Assembly (NCBI RefSeq): GCF_033436665.1
Contig: NZ_JAWQFO010000006.1
Coordinates: 124,001 to 188,000 of the forward strand
Source: JAWQFO01 sp033436665
Lineage (GTDB): Bacteria; Pseudomonadota; Alphaproteobacteria; Rhodobacterales; Rhodobacteraceae
Length of the DNA stretch: 64,000 nt
Direction: 5' to 3'
The position numbers and the translations under genes were made by a program. The notes under the pieces are model-generated. The model was given only the letters and a program-made list of their open reading frames with translations. It searched no databases and had not been told where the DNA came from. Positions 24,255 through 32,998 of the stretch are shown here, piece by piece (position 1 is the stretch's first letter; each line of letters starts with the position of its first letter).

Positions 24255-25189
24255 TTCCGAACCGCTCCGAAGGTGATCCCGCGCAGCAGATGCTTGCGCA
24301 GCAGGATGGTGAAGACCATGACCGGCACGAGGAAGATCGTGGCGCCGGCGGCGACGGCGGGCCAGTCTTTGCCGGACGTGCCGATGATCGTGGGGATGAA
24401 CGGCGGCGCGGTCTGCGCCGTGCCCGAGGTCAGCAGGACGGCGAAAGCGTATTCGTTCCAGGCGAAGATCAGGCAGAAGATCGCTGTCGAGGCGATGCCG
24501 GTCGCGGCCTGCGGCAGCACGACCTTGTAGAAGGCCTGAAAGCGCGTGTAGCCATCGATCAGCGCCGCCTCCTCGTACTCGACCGGGATCTCGTCGATGA
24601 AGCCCTTCAGCAGCCAAACCGACAGCGACAGGTTCACCGCGGTGTACAGCAGGATCATGCCCAAATGCGTGTCGCTGAGACCGAGTTGCCGGAACATCAG
24701 GAAGATCGGGATAGCCACGGCGATGGGCGGCATCATCCGGGTCGACAGGATGAAGAACAGCAGATCGTCCTTGAGCGGCACCCGGAAGCGGCTGAAGGCG
24801 TAGGCGGCGGCCGTGCCGAGGATCATGCACAGCGCCGTCGAGCCGAAGCCGATGATGACCGAGTTGAGAAAGCGTTCGCCGTAGCGCGAGGCGCCGGTGA
24901 TGATCGTACCCTGCGCGCGGGCCACCTCGTCGACCCAGGACTCCGGCGGTCCCGCGGCCTCGAGCATGTCCTCGGTGGCGCGGGTGCGCTCGGTGAAAAG
25001 GTTGACGTAGCCCTCGAGCGACGGCTCGAACACCAGCTTTGGCGGGTAGGCGATGGAATCCGGGCCCGACTTGAAGCCGGTGGCGATGATCCAAAGCAGT
25101 GGGGCGATCGTGATCAGCGCGTAGCCGACCACCAGGATGCCCGCCATCCACTTGGTGGCGCGTGCGGGTTCAGTGACCGAAAAGCTCAT
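24251..25189 (-). CDS. Carbohydrate ABC transporter permease 2 (MalG type)
   Basis: The 312-residue permease has about six membrane helices and the EAA loop EEAALIDGYTRFQAFYKVVLP, which docks the ATPase. It is the MalG-type partner, with its N terminus inside (MSFSVTEPARATKW then a helix). The start at 25189 overlaps the upstream permease stop by 4 bp (ATGA). A segment of about 55 residues between helices 1 and 2 (ERTRATEDMLEAAGPPESW) is longer than in many relatives and faces the periplasm. It works with permease 1, the two ATPases and the binding protein. Confidence 0.9.
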   Translation of the reverse strand: MSFSVTEPARATKWMAGILVVGYALITIAPLLWIIATGFKSGPDSIAYPPKLVFEPSLEGYVNLFTERTRATEDMLEAAGPPESWVDEVARAQGTIITGASRYGERFLNSVIIGFGSTALCMILGTAAAYAFSRFRVPLKDDLLFFILSTRMMPPIAVAIPIFLMFRQLGLSDTHLGMILLYTAVNLSLSVWLLKGFIDEIPVEYEEAALIDGYTRFQAFYKVVLPQAATGIASTAIFCLIFAWNEYAFAVLLTSGTAQTAPPFIPTIIGTSGKDWPAVAAGATIFLVPVMVFTILLRKHLLRGITFGAVRK

Positions 25190-26133
25190 CGCTGTTTCAC
25201 CCTGTTGAGCGCCTTCACGTAAATCGAGGCGAGGCCGAAGACGGTGACGAAAAGGATGACCGCGTAGGCCGAGGAATAGCCGGTGCGCCATTTCTCGAAG
25301 GCTTCGCGCTTAAGGTCGATCGAGGTCAGCGTCGTGGTGTTGCCGGGCCCGCCGCCGGTCAGCTGCACGACGAGATCGAACATCTTGAAATTCTCGATGC
25401 CCCGGAAGAGCACCGCCAGCATCAGGAAGGGCAGGACCATCGGCACGGTGATGGTCCAGAACTGGCGCCACTGGCTGGCCCGGTCACATTCGGCAGCCTC
25501 GTAGATACTGTCGGGGATCGAACGCAGCCCGGCCAGGCAGATCAGCATCACGAAGGGCGTCCACATCCAGGTGTCGGCGATGACGATGGCCCAGGGTGCA
25601 AGCTGCACGTCCCCGATCATCGAAAAGCTGGCCGGGTCGGCGCCGGTGAAAAAAGCGACGACGTAGTTGAAGAGGCCGATCTGCGGCTGGTAGAGAAAGG
25701 TCCAGAAATTGCCGACGACCGCCGGCGAAAGCATCATCGGAAACACGATGATCGTGGTCCAGAGATCGTTGCCCCGGAACTTCTTGTTGATCAGGTAGGC
25801 CAGCGCAAAGCCGATCAGCACCTGCAGGACGATGGTCCAGATCAGGAAATGCGCGGTGGCCTGCATGGTCTGCCAGATGTCCGGGTCCGACAGGATGCGT
25901 TCGTAATTGCGCAGGCCGATCCATTCGACCTCGCGGTTTGGCCGGTTGACGCGGTAGTCGGTGAAACTGAGCCGGATCGTCCAGATCAGCGGGAAGATGT
26001 TGACCGCCAGCAGCAGGAAGATCGTGGGCGCGACGAAGATCCAGGCGATGCTGCGGTCCGAGAGCCCCCGGATGCGCCGCGCCATCGGCTGCGGCGTGGC
26101 CTCTGCGACCCTGTCGAGTGCGGTTCTGGTCAT
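25186..26133 (-). CDS. Carbohydrate ABC transporter permease 1 (MalF type)
   Basis: The 315-residue permease has about six membrane helices and the EAA loop YEAAECDRASQWRQFWTITVP. The N terminus carries a basic cytoplasmic stretch (PMARRIRGLSDRS) before helix 1. It is the first of two permease genes, overlapping the second by 4 bp. A 132-bp gap with a strong stem-loop separates it from the binding-protein gene, and this probably lowers permease expression relative to the binding protein. Confidence 0.9.
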   Translation of the reverse strand: MTRTALDRVAEATPQPMARRIRGLSDRSIAWIFVAPTIFLLLAVNIFPLIWTIRLSFTDYRVNRPNREVEWIGLRNYERILSDPDIWQTMQATAHFLIWTIVLQVLIGFALAYLINKKFRGNDLWTTIIVFPMMLSPAVVGNFWTFLYQPQIGLFNYVVAFFTGADPASFSMIGDVQLAPWAIVIADTWMWTPFVMLICLAGLRSIPDSIYEAAECDRASQWRQFWTITVPMVLPFLMLAVLFRGIENFKMFDLVVQLTGGGPGNTTTLTSIDLKREAFEKWRTGYSSAYAVILFVTVFGLASIYVKALNRVKQR

Positions 26134-26189
26134 TGGGCGTGTCCCGTGGCGGTCGGACCCGTGGCGCCGGTCTGGGGCGCGGGCGAGAT

Positions 26190-26218
26190 CCTCCCGGCCG
26201 ACCGTGGCGGCCGGGAGG
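26190..26218 (-). other. Intercistronic stem-loop between binding-protein and permease genes
   Basis: A perfect 10-bp inverted repeat, CCTCCCGGCC (26190-26199) and GGCCGGGAGG (26209-26218), encloses a 9-nt loop. There is no T run, so partial termination or 3' mRNA protection is likelier than full termination. The same arrangement occurs after the other two substrate-binding-protein genes in this window. Confidence 0.7.
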
Positions 26219-26265
26219 TGTCAGGGGCGGTCAGGTGACCCCGAAGGCTCGGACGGGGAGGGGCG

Positions 26266-27588
26266 TCAGAGCTTGCCTTCGTCCTCGAAGACCTCGGTCC
26301 AGTCGCGCACCAGGCCGTCCAGCGCCTCCTGCGCCGTGCCTTCGCCCGCGACCACGTAGTTGTGGATGCGTTCCTGCATCGGCAGCAGCAGGTCGGCATA
26401 GGCGGGCTCGGCCCAGAAGTCCTTCACGATCGCCATGCTGTCGAGGAAGGTTTGCGCATAAGGCTGGCTTTCGGCGAAGCCGGGATCCTCGACGACGGCG
26501 CGTAGAGCGGAATATCCGCCGAGTTCCCACCAGCGGGCCTGGATTTCGGGTTGGGCGAACCACTTGATGTACTCAAGCGCCGCGTCCTGCTTGTCGGAAT
26601 AGGCCACGACCGAGATGCCCTGCCCGCCAAGCTGGGCGTACTGGCCCGCCGGACCCGGAGGGTTCGGAAAATACCCCGACTTGCCGCCGCCCACGTTGGG
26701 GTCGGCCTCGACGCCGGGCCAGATGAAGGCGAAGTTCATCTGCAGCGCGACCTGGCCCGATTTGTAGGCGTCGATGTTCTCGCCCATGTACCAGTTCGAC
26801 GACCCCGGCGGCACCGCAGTGTCGTAGAGTTCCTTGTAGTATTCAAGCCCCGCCACGGCACCTTCCGAGTTCACGAAGCCGTCGAGTTCGTAGGGCTGAT
26901 CGGGGTTCTCGTAGAGGAAACCGTAGTTGTAGAGCGCGTTCGTCACGCCCATCGTGACACCTTCCGAGCCGCGCTCGGTATAGATCGCGGCCCCGTAGAC
27001 CGTCTTGCCGTCGATCTCGCGGCCCTGGAAAAATTGCGCGATTTCCTTCAGTTCCTCGAGCGAGGCCGGCACGGCGAGTTCGCGGCCATACTCGGCCTGG
27101 AAAGCCTCCTGGATTTTGGGGCGTTCAAACCAGTCCTTGCGGTAGGTCCAGCCCACCACGTCGCCGAAGGCCGGCAGCGCGTAGTAGTTCGGGGTGTTCT
27201 TCGGCCATTCGGCATAGCCGGTCACTGTGGCCGGGATGAAGTCGGCCATGTCGATCCCGTTGGCGTCGAAGAAGTCGTTGAGCTTGACGTAATGGCCGTT
27301 TTCAGCCCCGCCGCCGATCCACTGGCTGTCGCCGATCATCAGGTCGCAGAGCTGCCCGCCCGAGTTCAGTTCGTTGAGCATGCGGTCCGCGAACGAGGTC
27401 CAGGGCACGAATTCGAAACTCATCGTGTGCCCGGACTCGGCCTCGAAATCCTTGGACAGTTCGACCAGCGCATTGGCCGGGTCCCAGGCGGCCCAGCAGA
27501 GCGTGAGATCCTCGGCGGCAGCCGCGGTCCCGATCGCGCCGGCGCAGAGCGCCGAGGCAGCCACGGACGTGAAACGGTTCACTTTCAT
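26266..27588 (-). CDS. ABC transporter periplasmic substrate-binding protein
   Basis: The 440-residue protein has a Sec signal peptide (MKVNRFTSVAASALCAGAIG..., likely cleaved after TAAAA) and the fold of family 1 extracellular solute-binding proteins: LCWAAWDPANALVELSKDFEAESGH at the start and IGDSQWIGGG in the binding cleft. It captures the solute for the downstream permeases. The start is ATG 27588, placed 9 bp after GGGAGG; an in-frame ATG at 27597 directly abuts the site and is less suitable. The linked kinase suggests a small polyol or ketose as the ligand (inference). The LacI operators lie just upstream. Confidence 0.9.
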   Translation of the reverse strand: MKVNRFTSVAASALCAGAIGTAAAAEDLTLCWAAWDPANALVELSKDFEAESGHTMSFEFVPWTSFADRMLNELNSGGQLCDLMIGDSQWIGGGAENGHYVKLNDFFDANGIDMADFIPATVTGYAEWPKNTPNYYALPAFGDVVGWTYRKDWFERPKIQEAFQAEYGRELAVPASLEELKEIAQFFQGREIDGKTVYGAAIYTERGSEGVTMGVTNALYNYGFLYENPDQPYELDGFVNSEGAVAGLEYYKELYDTAVPPGSSNWYMGENIDAYKSGQVALQMNFAFIWPGVEADPNVGGGKSGYFPNPPGPAGQYAQLGGQGISVVAYSDKQDAALEYIKWFAQPEIQARWWELGGYSALRAVVEDPGFAESQPYAQTFLDSMAIVKDFWAEPAYADLLLPMQERIHNYVVAGEGTAQEALDGLVRDWTEVFEDEGKL

Positions 27589-27654
27589 TGCAGACATCCT
27601 CCCATGTGATCCGTCGCGGATTCGCTGCCGCGACTCGACTGACACGACGCTAGA

Positions 27655-27670
27655 TGAGGTACGCACATCA
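27655..27670. promoter_or_regulatory. Imperfect LacI-type operator (distal site)
   Basis: TGAGGTACGCACATCA keeps the left half of the perfect palindrome found 30 bp away and a degenerate right half. The 30-bp centre-to-centre spacing is about three helical turns, placing both sites on one DNA face. Confidence 0.5.
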
Positions 27671-27684
27671 GATCAACGAAAAAC

Positions 27685-27700
27685 TGAGGTACGTACCTCA
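27685..27700. promoter_or_regulatory. Perfect 16-bp palindromic operator, probably for the adjacent LacI regulator
   Basis: TGAGGTACGTACCTCA is a perfect palindrome with a central CG, the usual feature of LacI-family sites. It lies between the divergent binding-protein and regulator genes. Confidence 0.7.
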
Positions 27701-27774
27701 AAATTTCTTGCCGCGCCTTCGCGCCGTTGACATATTGGGCGGCAAGTGACGGCAGGACGTGGGTTTTCCGGGCA

Positions 27775-28797
27775 ATGCGGCCAACCACCAAGGATCTCGC
27801 GAAAGCAGCGGGCGTGAGCCTTGCCACGGTCGACCGGGTTCTGAACGGCCGGGCCGGGGTGCGGCAGAAGACGGTGGACGCGGTCAACGAGGCGATCGAG
27901 GAGATCGGTTTCGAACGCAACCAGGTGGCTGCCACGCTGGCGCGGCAGCGCGCCTATCGGTTCGGATTTGCCCTACCGCGCGCGGGTGGCGACTTTCTCG
28001 ACGAGATCACCGCCCGCATCCGAGAGTTCGAGCGCGCTGGCCGGGCCGAGATGATCGAGACCCCGATCCTGCACCTAGACGACAAGGATCCGCACGGGAT
28101 TGCCCGGGCGCTGGCACGATTGTCTCCCGAGACCCATGACGGCATCGCGATCATGGCGCCGGAGACGCCGCAGGTGCGCGATGCGATCGGGCGGGTCCGC
28201 GAGCGCGGCATTCATACCATCGCCTTCGTCTCTAACCAGCCCGAGGAGGAGGGCCTCGACTTCGTTGGCATCGACAACCGAGCCGCCGGGGCCACAGCCG
28301 GGCGGCTCATGGCGCGGTTTCTCGGTCCCGCGCGCGGCACCATCGCCGTGCTGGCCGAGACAATCCAGGCAAGAAGCAGCCTCGAGCGGCGCCTGGGCTT
28401 CGATGCGGTCCTCAACGCCGATTATCCCGGGCTCAGGACCCTTCCGACGCTGGAGACCCACGGCGATGCCGGGCGTGCACAACAGATCCTATACAACGTG
28501 CTCGCCGCGCATGGCGATGTCGTAGGCCTCTATTTCATGGGTGCGGATGCGCGGATCCCGATCGAGATTGCCCGCGACCTGTCGGCACTGGCGGGACGGG
28601 TGTTGATCGCGCACGAGCGCACGACGGCGACCGAGCACGCCTTGCGCCGTGGCGAGATTGACGCGGTGGTGCACCAGGACCCCGGCCACCTGGTCCGCAG
28701 CGCCATCCGGATTCTGCGCGCCAAGTGCGAGAACCGCAGCACGCTGGCCTCTCAGGAACGGATTCGAACCGAGATCCTCATCGCCGAGAACCTTTGA
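27775..28797 (+). CDS. LacI-family transcriptional regulator of the ABC/kinase operon
   Basis: The 340-residue protein has an N-terminal LacI helix-turn-helix (TTKDLAKAAGVSLATVDRVLNG, residues 3-24), a hinge helix (QVAATLARQRA) and a periplasmic-binding-type ligand domain. The VDR variant in the recognition helix is typical of the subgroup whose ligand domain resembles ribose-type binding proteins. It is divergent from the ABC operon across 186 bp that hold a perfect palindrome and a degenerate copy. Repression of both directions, relieved by the imported solute or its phosphate, is the simplest model. Confidence 0.88.
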   Translation: MRPTTKDLAKAAGVSLATVDRVLNGRAGVRQKTVDAVNEAIEEIGFERNQVAATLARQRAYRFGFALPRAGGDFLDEITARIREFERAGRAEMIETPILHLDDKDPHGIARALARLSPETHDGIAIMAPETPQVRDAIGRVRERGIHTIAFVSNQPEEEGLDFVGIDNRAAGATAGRLMARFLGPARGTIAVLAETIQARSSLERRLGFDAVLNADYPGLRTLPTLETHGDAGRAQQILYNVLAAHGDVVGLYFMGADARIPIEIARDLSALAGRVLIAHERTTATEHALRRGEIDAVVHQDPGHLVRSAIRILRAKCENRSTLASQERIRTEILIAENL

Positions 28798-28876
28798 TCG
28801 CCGCAGTCTCACGGGCCCGCGTCGGCGCTCTGTTGGCAAGGAGGGGTGGCCGGCGGGTTACGGCGCCGACCATGCC

Positions 28877-29326
28877 TCATCTGTTACGGTCGAGGTGTGC
28901 GCGGATCAGTTCCAGATCGCCGTGGATGCGGCGTATGATCGACAGTTGGTCCGGTCCGATGACGTCGCCGAACGCATCCGTGACCCGCAGAATGGCCTGG
29001 TCGCGGAAGACGCGGCCTGCGTCGGTCAGGTAGACCAGCTTGCCGCGGCCATCGTCCGGATTGGGCTCCACGCCGATGTAGCCGCGATCCTGCAGGACCT
29101 TGAGCGAGTGGGTCATCGTGTTCTTCGTAACCTGCATCGCCGAGGCGATCCGCAGCGGCGATTTGCCGTCACCCATGCGCACGAGATGGTTCAGGATCGA
29201 GAAGTGCGACGGGTGGATCCCGTCTGGCAGGCTTTTTGCCAGCATCGTCGTCGAAAGCTGATTGATGATCCCGATCTCGTTGAAGAAGCCGAAGACTTCC
29301 AGCGCTGTGTCGTCGTCTGTTTTCAC
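28877..29326 (-). CDS. MarR-family transcriptional regulator
   Basis: The 149-residue protein has the winged helix of MarR regulators: HPSHFSILNHLVRMGDGKSPLRIASAMQVTKNTMTHSLKVLQDRGYI with the beta-wing NPDDGRGKLVYLTDAG. The start is set to GTG 29326, whose GTGA overlaps the nitroreductase stop (29323-29326); coding-like sequence begins there. It is therefore co-transcribed with the nitroreductase and most likely represses the shared promoter, where two 18-bp TAGTTC-N6-GAACTA sites are seen. The inducer may be a phenolic or nitroaromatic compound handled by the enzyme (inference). Confidence 0.85.
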   Translation of the reverse strand: MKTDDDTALEVFGFFNEIGIINQLSTTMLAKSLPDGIHPSHFSILNHLVRMGDGKSPLRIASAMQVTKNTMTHSLKVLQDRGYIGVEPNPDDGRGKLVYLTDAGRVFRDQAILRVTDAFGDVIGPDQLSIIRRIHGDLELIRAHLDRNR

Positions 29327-30459
29327 ACGTTTCCAACTTTGGCGTCTAACGGCCACCGCGGGCTGACCGGAATTTCCGGACCATAGCCGATCCTCGCCAG
29401 CATTTGAACTGTGCCGCCGTCCGGCGCCAGGCGTTCGTGAGTCACGGCGTAAAGTTTCGCCATTTCGGGATACTCTTGGAGGGCCTGGCTCAGCGGCTGG
29501 AAACCCAGCCCCTCTGCCGTGCAGGCGAGATTGACCCTGAGCCAATCGGCGCCCGCGGCGATCTGGTCTCGACGGGAATTGCCCGGTGTCACCATCCACA
29601 GGTGTCCCATGGCCGTTTCCGTATTCGCGATCACCGCTTTGATGCCTTCCTGAAAGCCCGTGGAGCTGGTGTCCAGCGAGGCTTCTCTCGTCATTATCCC
29701 TGTCAATGCGAGCGTGTCGAACATCGCACCGCTGAAATCGATGCCGTCGGGGTTCTCGTTCACTTCGGCCTTGCCGATGCGCATCAGGTCGACGCTTTCC
29801 TTGTAGGTGCGCGGCGTTTCGATCTCGATCATCAACGCCTTCGTGGTCAGCTCGCGCCAGAATGCGATCTCCTCGTCACTGGACGCACCGCCGAGATGCG
29901 CATGCCTTCCAACCTTCAGGATCCGTTCCATCGCATCGGCCGGAACGGCGCGCGAGGTATCGTAGGGTTCCTTGTTGGACCGACGTTTCAGGACATGCGC
30001 AAACAGCGGATCGTCGACCGCGGGCGCTTCGGCGAAGGTCACCTGTGCAATCGGGCGGCTGTCCAGACCGGTCTCGTCTTCTCCTTCCGGGAACAGGTCC
30101 ACGTCGACGCTGTAGCCCTGCGCATTGGCGGCCATCCGCATCAGTTCGAGGAAACAACCAAGTCCGATCGTGAGTTGCCGATCGAACGGGTCGGTGTGCG
30201 GCAGCTGCTTGTCGGTGTCGAAGTAAAGGGTCAACGCGTCGTCACCGACCAGCTCGATGAGCCACGGCTGCCGATTGTGCGGATTGGGCGCGAGGATCGC
30301 GTGGGACAGGGCATTCATTCGCGGATCGTCATAGGTGCCGGCCAGGCTCCACGGGGCGAGTGCCGCGGACGGGGTGCGTGTCGATGCAAAGACTGCGGCG
30401 GAGCCTGCGGCGACGACGACGCCTCCACCGGCGAGCTTGATAAATTTTCTGCGGTTCAT
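29323..30459 (-). CDS. Tat-exported nitroreductase-family protein
   Basis: The 378-residue protein starts with a twin-arginine signal (MNRRKFIKLAGGGVVVAAGS), so a folded cofactor-loaded enzyme would be sent to the periplasm. The rest fits FMN-dependent nitroreductase-like proteins: SHAILAPNPHNRQPWLIEL near the FMN site, KRRSNKEPYD, and an ending with AEGLGFQPLSQALQEYP. It is longer than the 200-220-residue cytoplasmic enzymes and matches the exported 'twin-arginine nitroreductase' subgroup. It overlaps the MarR gene by 4 bp. ATG 30459 has AGGAGG nearby, itself inside the operator region. Confidence 0.85.
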   Translation of the reverse strand: MNRRKFIKLAGGGVVVAAGSAAVFASTRTPSAALAPWSLAGTYDDPRMNALSHAILAPNPHNRQPWLIELVGDDALTLYFDTDKQLPHTDPFDRQLTIGLGCFLELMRMAANAQGYSVDVDLFPEGEDETGLDSRPIAQVTFAEAPAVDDPLFAHVLKRRSNKEPYDTSRAVPADAMERILKVGRHAHLGGASSDEEIAFWRELTTKALMIEIETPRTYKESVDLMRIGKAEVNENPDGIDFSGAMFDTLALTGIMTREASLDTSSTGFQEGIKAVIANTETAMGHLWMVTPGNSRRDQIAAGADWLRVNLACTAEGLGFQPLSQALQEYPEMAKLYAVTHERLAPDGGTVQMLARIGYGPEIPVSPRWPLDAKVGNV

Positions 30460-30470
30460 GATAAGCCTCC

Positions 30471-30488
30471 TAGTTCTACATCGAACTA
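30471..30488. promoter_or_regulatory. MarR-type operator, site 1
   Basis: TAGTTCTACATCGAACTA is an 18-bp palindrome with 6-bp arms TAGTTC/GAACTA around a 6-bp centre. It begins 12 bp upstream of the nitroreductase ATG and covers the predicted transcription start. Confidence 0.7.
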
Positions 30489-30514
30489 TAATGGTTCGAT
30501 GTAGAACTAGTCAA
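30485..30514 (-). promoter_or_regulatory. Sigma70-type promoter of the nitroreductase-marR operon
   Basis: On the minus strand TTGACT (30514-30509) is followed after 18 bp by TATAGT (30490-30485). Both boxes are close to consensus. The two operators flank and overlap the promoter, so bound repressor would block polymerase. Confidence 0.65.
30492..30509. promoter_or_regulatory. MarR-type operator, site 2
   Basis: TGGTTCGATGTAGAACTA is a near-perfect copy of site 1 in inverted orientation; the pair also forms a 17-bp perfect inverted repeat (30470-30486 and 30494-30510). It lies between the -10 and -35 boxes. Confidence 0.65.
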
Positions 30515-30600
30515 GCGGCTTCGTATCGAAACGACAGGCCCCGGCGAGGCGGAACCGCGGTCTCTACCAAATCATTCTCTGGCCAAACACGATGAAAATA

Positions 30601-32982
30601 TCATGCGGCAAGTGCGCCGCACTTCTCTTCATTCCAGCGAAAGCCGGAACGGTAGCGGGCATCGATCCTGCCACCCTGCAACGTGAAAAGGTGCAGCCAG
30701 CCATTGTCGAACAGATCGCGGACTTCCGGATGCCGCTCCAGCACGCCGGTGATCGCCTGGCGCGGTGCTTCGATCATGACCGACAGCCGGAGCGGTTCGT
30801 GCCGCAGACACTCGCCATCGTGAACCGCCTGCCACGGCAAGCCGGGCCTGAGCCTTCCCGCGTTGCCCTCGATGACGCCGATCCCGCCGACGACGTTGTG
30901 GATGAGCTTGTTGCCCCCGCCGAAGACCGACGGCATGACGGACGATCCGTAGTATTGCAGGCTGATCCAGCTTGCCACGACGACGGGTGCCGTGAGGATG
31001 AGTTCGAGCGTCCGGAAGTCCTCGTCCAGCTTCCAGTCGTAGCTGTGCAGAAAAGATCGTCCGCCCAAGTTCTTGCCGCGGGTTGCCGCGCGGGGTGCGG
31101 CGATGAAGGCGGCGCATCCGGCCAGACCCCATTCGGGCCGGATCTCGGCCCAGTTCCGGGCGCGGTCCGAAACCGTTTGCGGGTTCGCCCCGGGCAGTGT
31201 CGCTGCCCGCTCGGTCCGCGCGATCTTGCCGGCCTGCGTTAGCCAGCTCTTCATGCGGCGAATGTCTTCGGCCCGATCCGAGGGAAGCCCATCGTCGAAA
31301 ATCGCGATCTCGTCGGTCGTCGTGTCGTGCAGACCGGCGACGAAAAGCGTGTCGTCCGGCAGCGGGAGGCCGCGCTCGGCAAGACCTGCTCTGGTCTCGG
31401 GATCGTTCAGCAGCACGGCGAGCAGTCGCGCCGAAACCTCTCCGGTGTACCCGCCGCAGGCGCCACAGTGATACGCGCTTTCATGCGGGTTGTTGGTGAC
31501 CTGACCGCCATGACCAAGCAAAAGGACGATCTCTGCGTGGCCCTTGGTCAGGCTCATCGCCCCGAGAACGGTCGCGGCCGTCTCGGCTTTGGCCGTCGCA
31601 TCGAGACCGCCAACGACTTGCGGGACCGGGGCGATCATTTCCGTTCTGCTTTTCACCCCGAAAGCGTCTTTCAGCAGCTTGCCGGCATAAAACGGCCCTG
31701 CCGCTTCGACGAAGGCGAAGGACGACACGGCGGCCTGCCGGAAGCGTCCCCAGGCCCGCGTCGTTCTGGCGGCGATGCGGATATCCCTTTCGTGCATCGC
31801 GTCGGCATGGCTTGTCGTTTCGATGCCGGGGTTGAGAAGGACCGGCAAATGCGCCTCCACCACATCCGAACCCTGTGCCTTGTGCGCCAGCGGCAGGCCG
31901 AAGAAACCCGCGAAGCCGATCGTCTCGATCGTCGGGTCGACGCTTTCCAGCGCCCGGCGGAAGACTTCCGAACGGACGTCGATGCAGAAGGCGGCCTGAA
32001 GCGCGGCCCTGGTTCCGGACTTGGATTCTCCGTAGAGGACTGCGGCCAGCCGGCGCTGGTGCGCCCTCTCAGCGGCGTCCTGCAGGATCGTCAGGGCAAT
32101 ATCCGTCTCCGAAGGTTCGACCGGCGCTCTGTGCTTCGCGACGACCTCTGCCCAGTTCTCCGCCAGGTCGGGCACATGCGCGAAAAGCGCCTCTTCCCAG
32201 ATCAGGCGGATCGCAAGAAGGCTGAGCAGCGTCTGGTCTGTGCCGCCGGCAAGTTCGGCTTGCCAGAGCAGCCAGCGCGCATGCTGGGACCAACCCCCGA
32301 GGTCCATGTAAAGGCGATGAAAGGCGGTTTCGGATGACGCAGGGTCGAGGCCGAGCGCTTCGGCGGCCCGGATGATCGCGCGCTCGGGCGTGTCCGGTGC
32401 CCCGGCGACATGGGCACAGAACCCGGTGAGACCGGCAATCTCCGGCGTAAGATCCTGAGTGGCCCAAGCGCGCCAGGATGCGAAGGTTTCGGCGCCGGGA
32501 GCGGGAGACCAGAGCGCCTGGCCCCGGTCGAAATGTCCGGCGGCCCATGTGCCGAAGGACTTCTCGATGATCGAGGGCCAGTCCGTGCCCGTTGCTTCGG
32601 CGGCAAGCTCCGCCACGGTCGGCAGAGCCGCCGGAGCAGGCGTTTGCGCAGCTTCCAGGACCGCCCTAAGCGCGGAGACATCCTTCGGTTTCAAGGGCGA
32701 GGTCGATGCCGCAAACGCCGCTTCCAGATCCGCGTCCGTCAACTCTCCGGCCTCGACGGCCGCCGAGAAATCCGCGCCCGTCCGGGTCGCCCGGACCCCC
32801 GCGACTCGTTGCAGCCGCGCGGATGCGGTGGCGAGATCCTCGCCGGTCTGTCCGAGAAACGGATTGACCGCGACGGTCGCGTCGAGCGGAAAGGCAGGTG
32901 GGATGCGGCGCGCGGCGTCTTCGGCGGCCTTCAGTATCGCCGATACGAAGGCAGGTTCGATCTGCGCATGTTTCATGAACAT
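30601..32982 (-). CDS. dabA: DabA-like inorganic carbon uptake subunit (DUF2309/UPF0753)
   Basis: The protein is about 793 residues, of the DabA family. Candidate zinc/active-site residues are C333 and D335 (FCIDVRSE), H491 (LLGHGGQ) and C506 (YHCGACGG). These correspond in order to the Cys, Asp, His and Cys described for Halothiobacillus DabA2, with the same 15-residue His-Cys spacing. DabA is a cytoplasmic beta-carbonic-anhydrase-like protein that, with the proton-driven DabB, hydrates CO2 to accumulate bicarbonate. The start is uncertain: ATG 32982 follows GGAG by 6 bp, with ATG 32994 and 32976 as alternatives. Confidence 0.88.
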   Translation of the reverse strand: MFMKHAQIEPAFVSAILKAAEDAARRIPPAFPLDATVAVNPFLGQTGEDLATASARLQRVAGVRATRTGADFSAAVEAGELTDADLEAAFAASTSPLKPKDVSALRAVLEAAQTPAPAALPTVAELAAEATGTDWPSIIEKSFGTWAAGHFDRGQALWSPAPGAETFASWRAWATQDLTPEIAGLTGFCAHVAGAPDTPERAIIRAAEALGLDPASSETAFHRLYMDLGGWSQHARWLLWQAELAGGTDQTLLSLLAIRLIWEEALFAHVPDLAENWAEVVAKHRAPVEPSETDIALTILQDAAERAHQRRLAAVLYGESKSGTRAALQAAFCIDVRSEVFRRALESVDPTIETIGFAGFFGLPLAHKAQGSDVVEAHLPVLLNPGIETTSHADAMHERDIRIAARTTRAWGRFRQAAVSSFAFVEAAGPFYAGKLLKDAFGVKSRTEMIAPVPQVVGGLDATAKAETAATVLGAMSLTKGHAEIVLLLGHGGQVTNNPHESAYHCGACGGYTGEVSARLLAVLLNDPETRAGLAERGLPLPDDTLFVAGLHDTTTDEIAIFDDGLPSDRAEDIRRMKSWLTQAGKIARTERAATLPGANPQTVSDRARNWAEIRPEWGLAGCAAFIAAPRAATRGKNLGGRSFLHSYDWKLDEDFRTLELILTAPVVVASWISLQYYGSSVMPSVFGGGNKLIHNVVGGIGVIEGNAGRLRPGLPWQAVHDGECLRHEPLRLSVMIEAPRQAITGVLERHPEVRDLFDNGWLHLFTLQGGRIDARYRSGFRWNEEKCGALAA

Positions 32983-32998
32983 CTCGGTCTCCATGATC

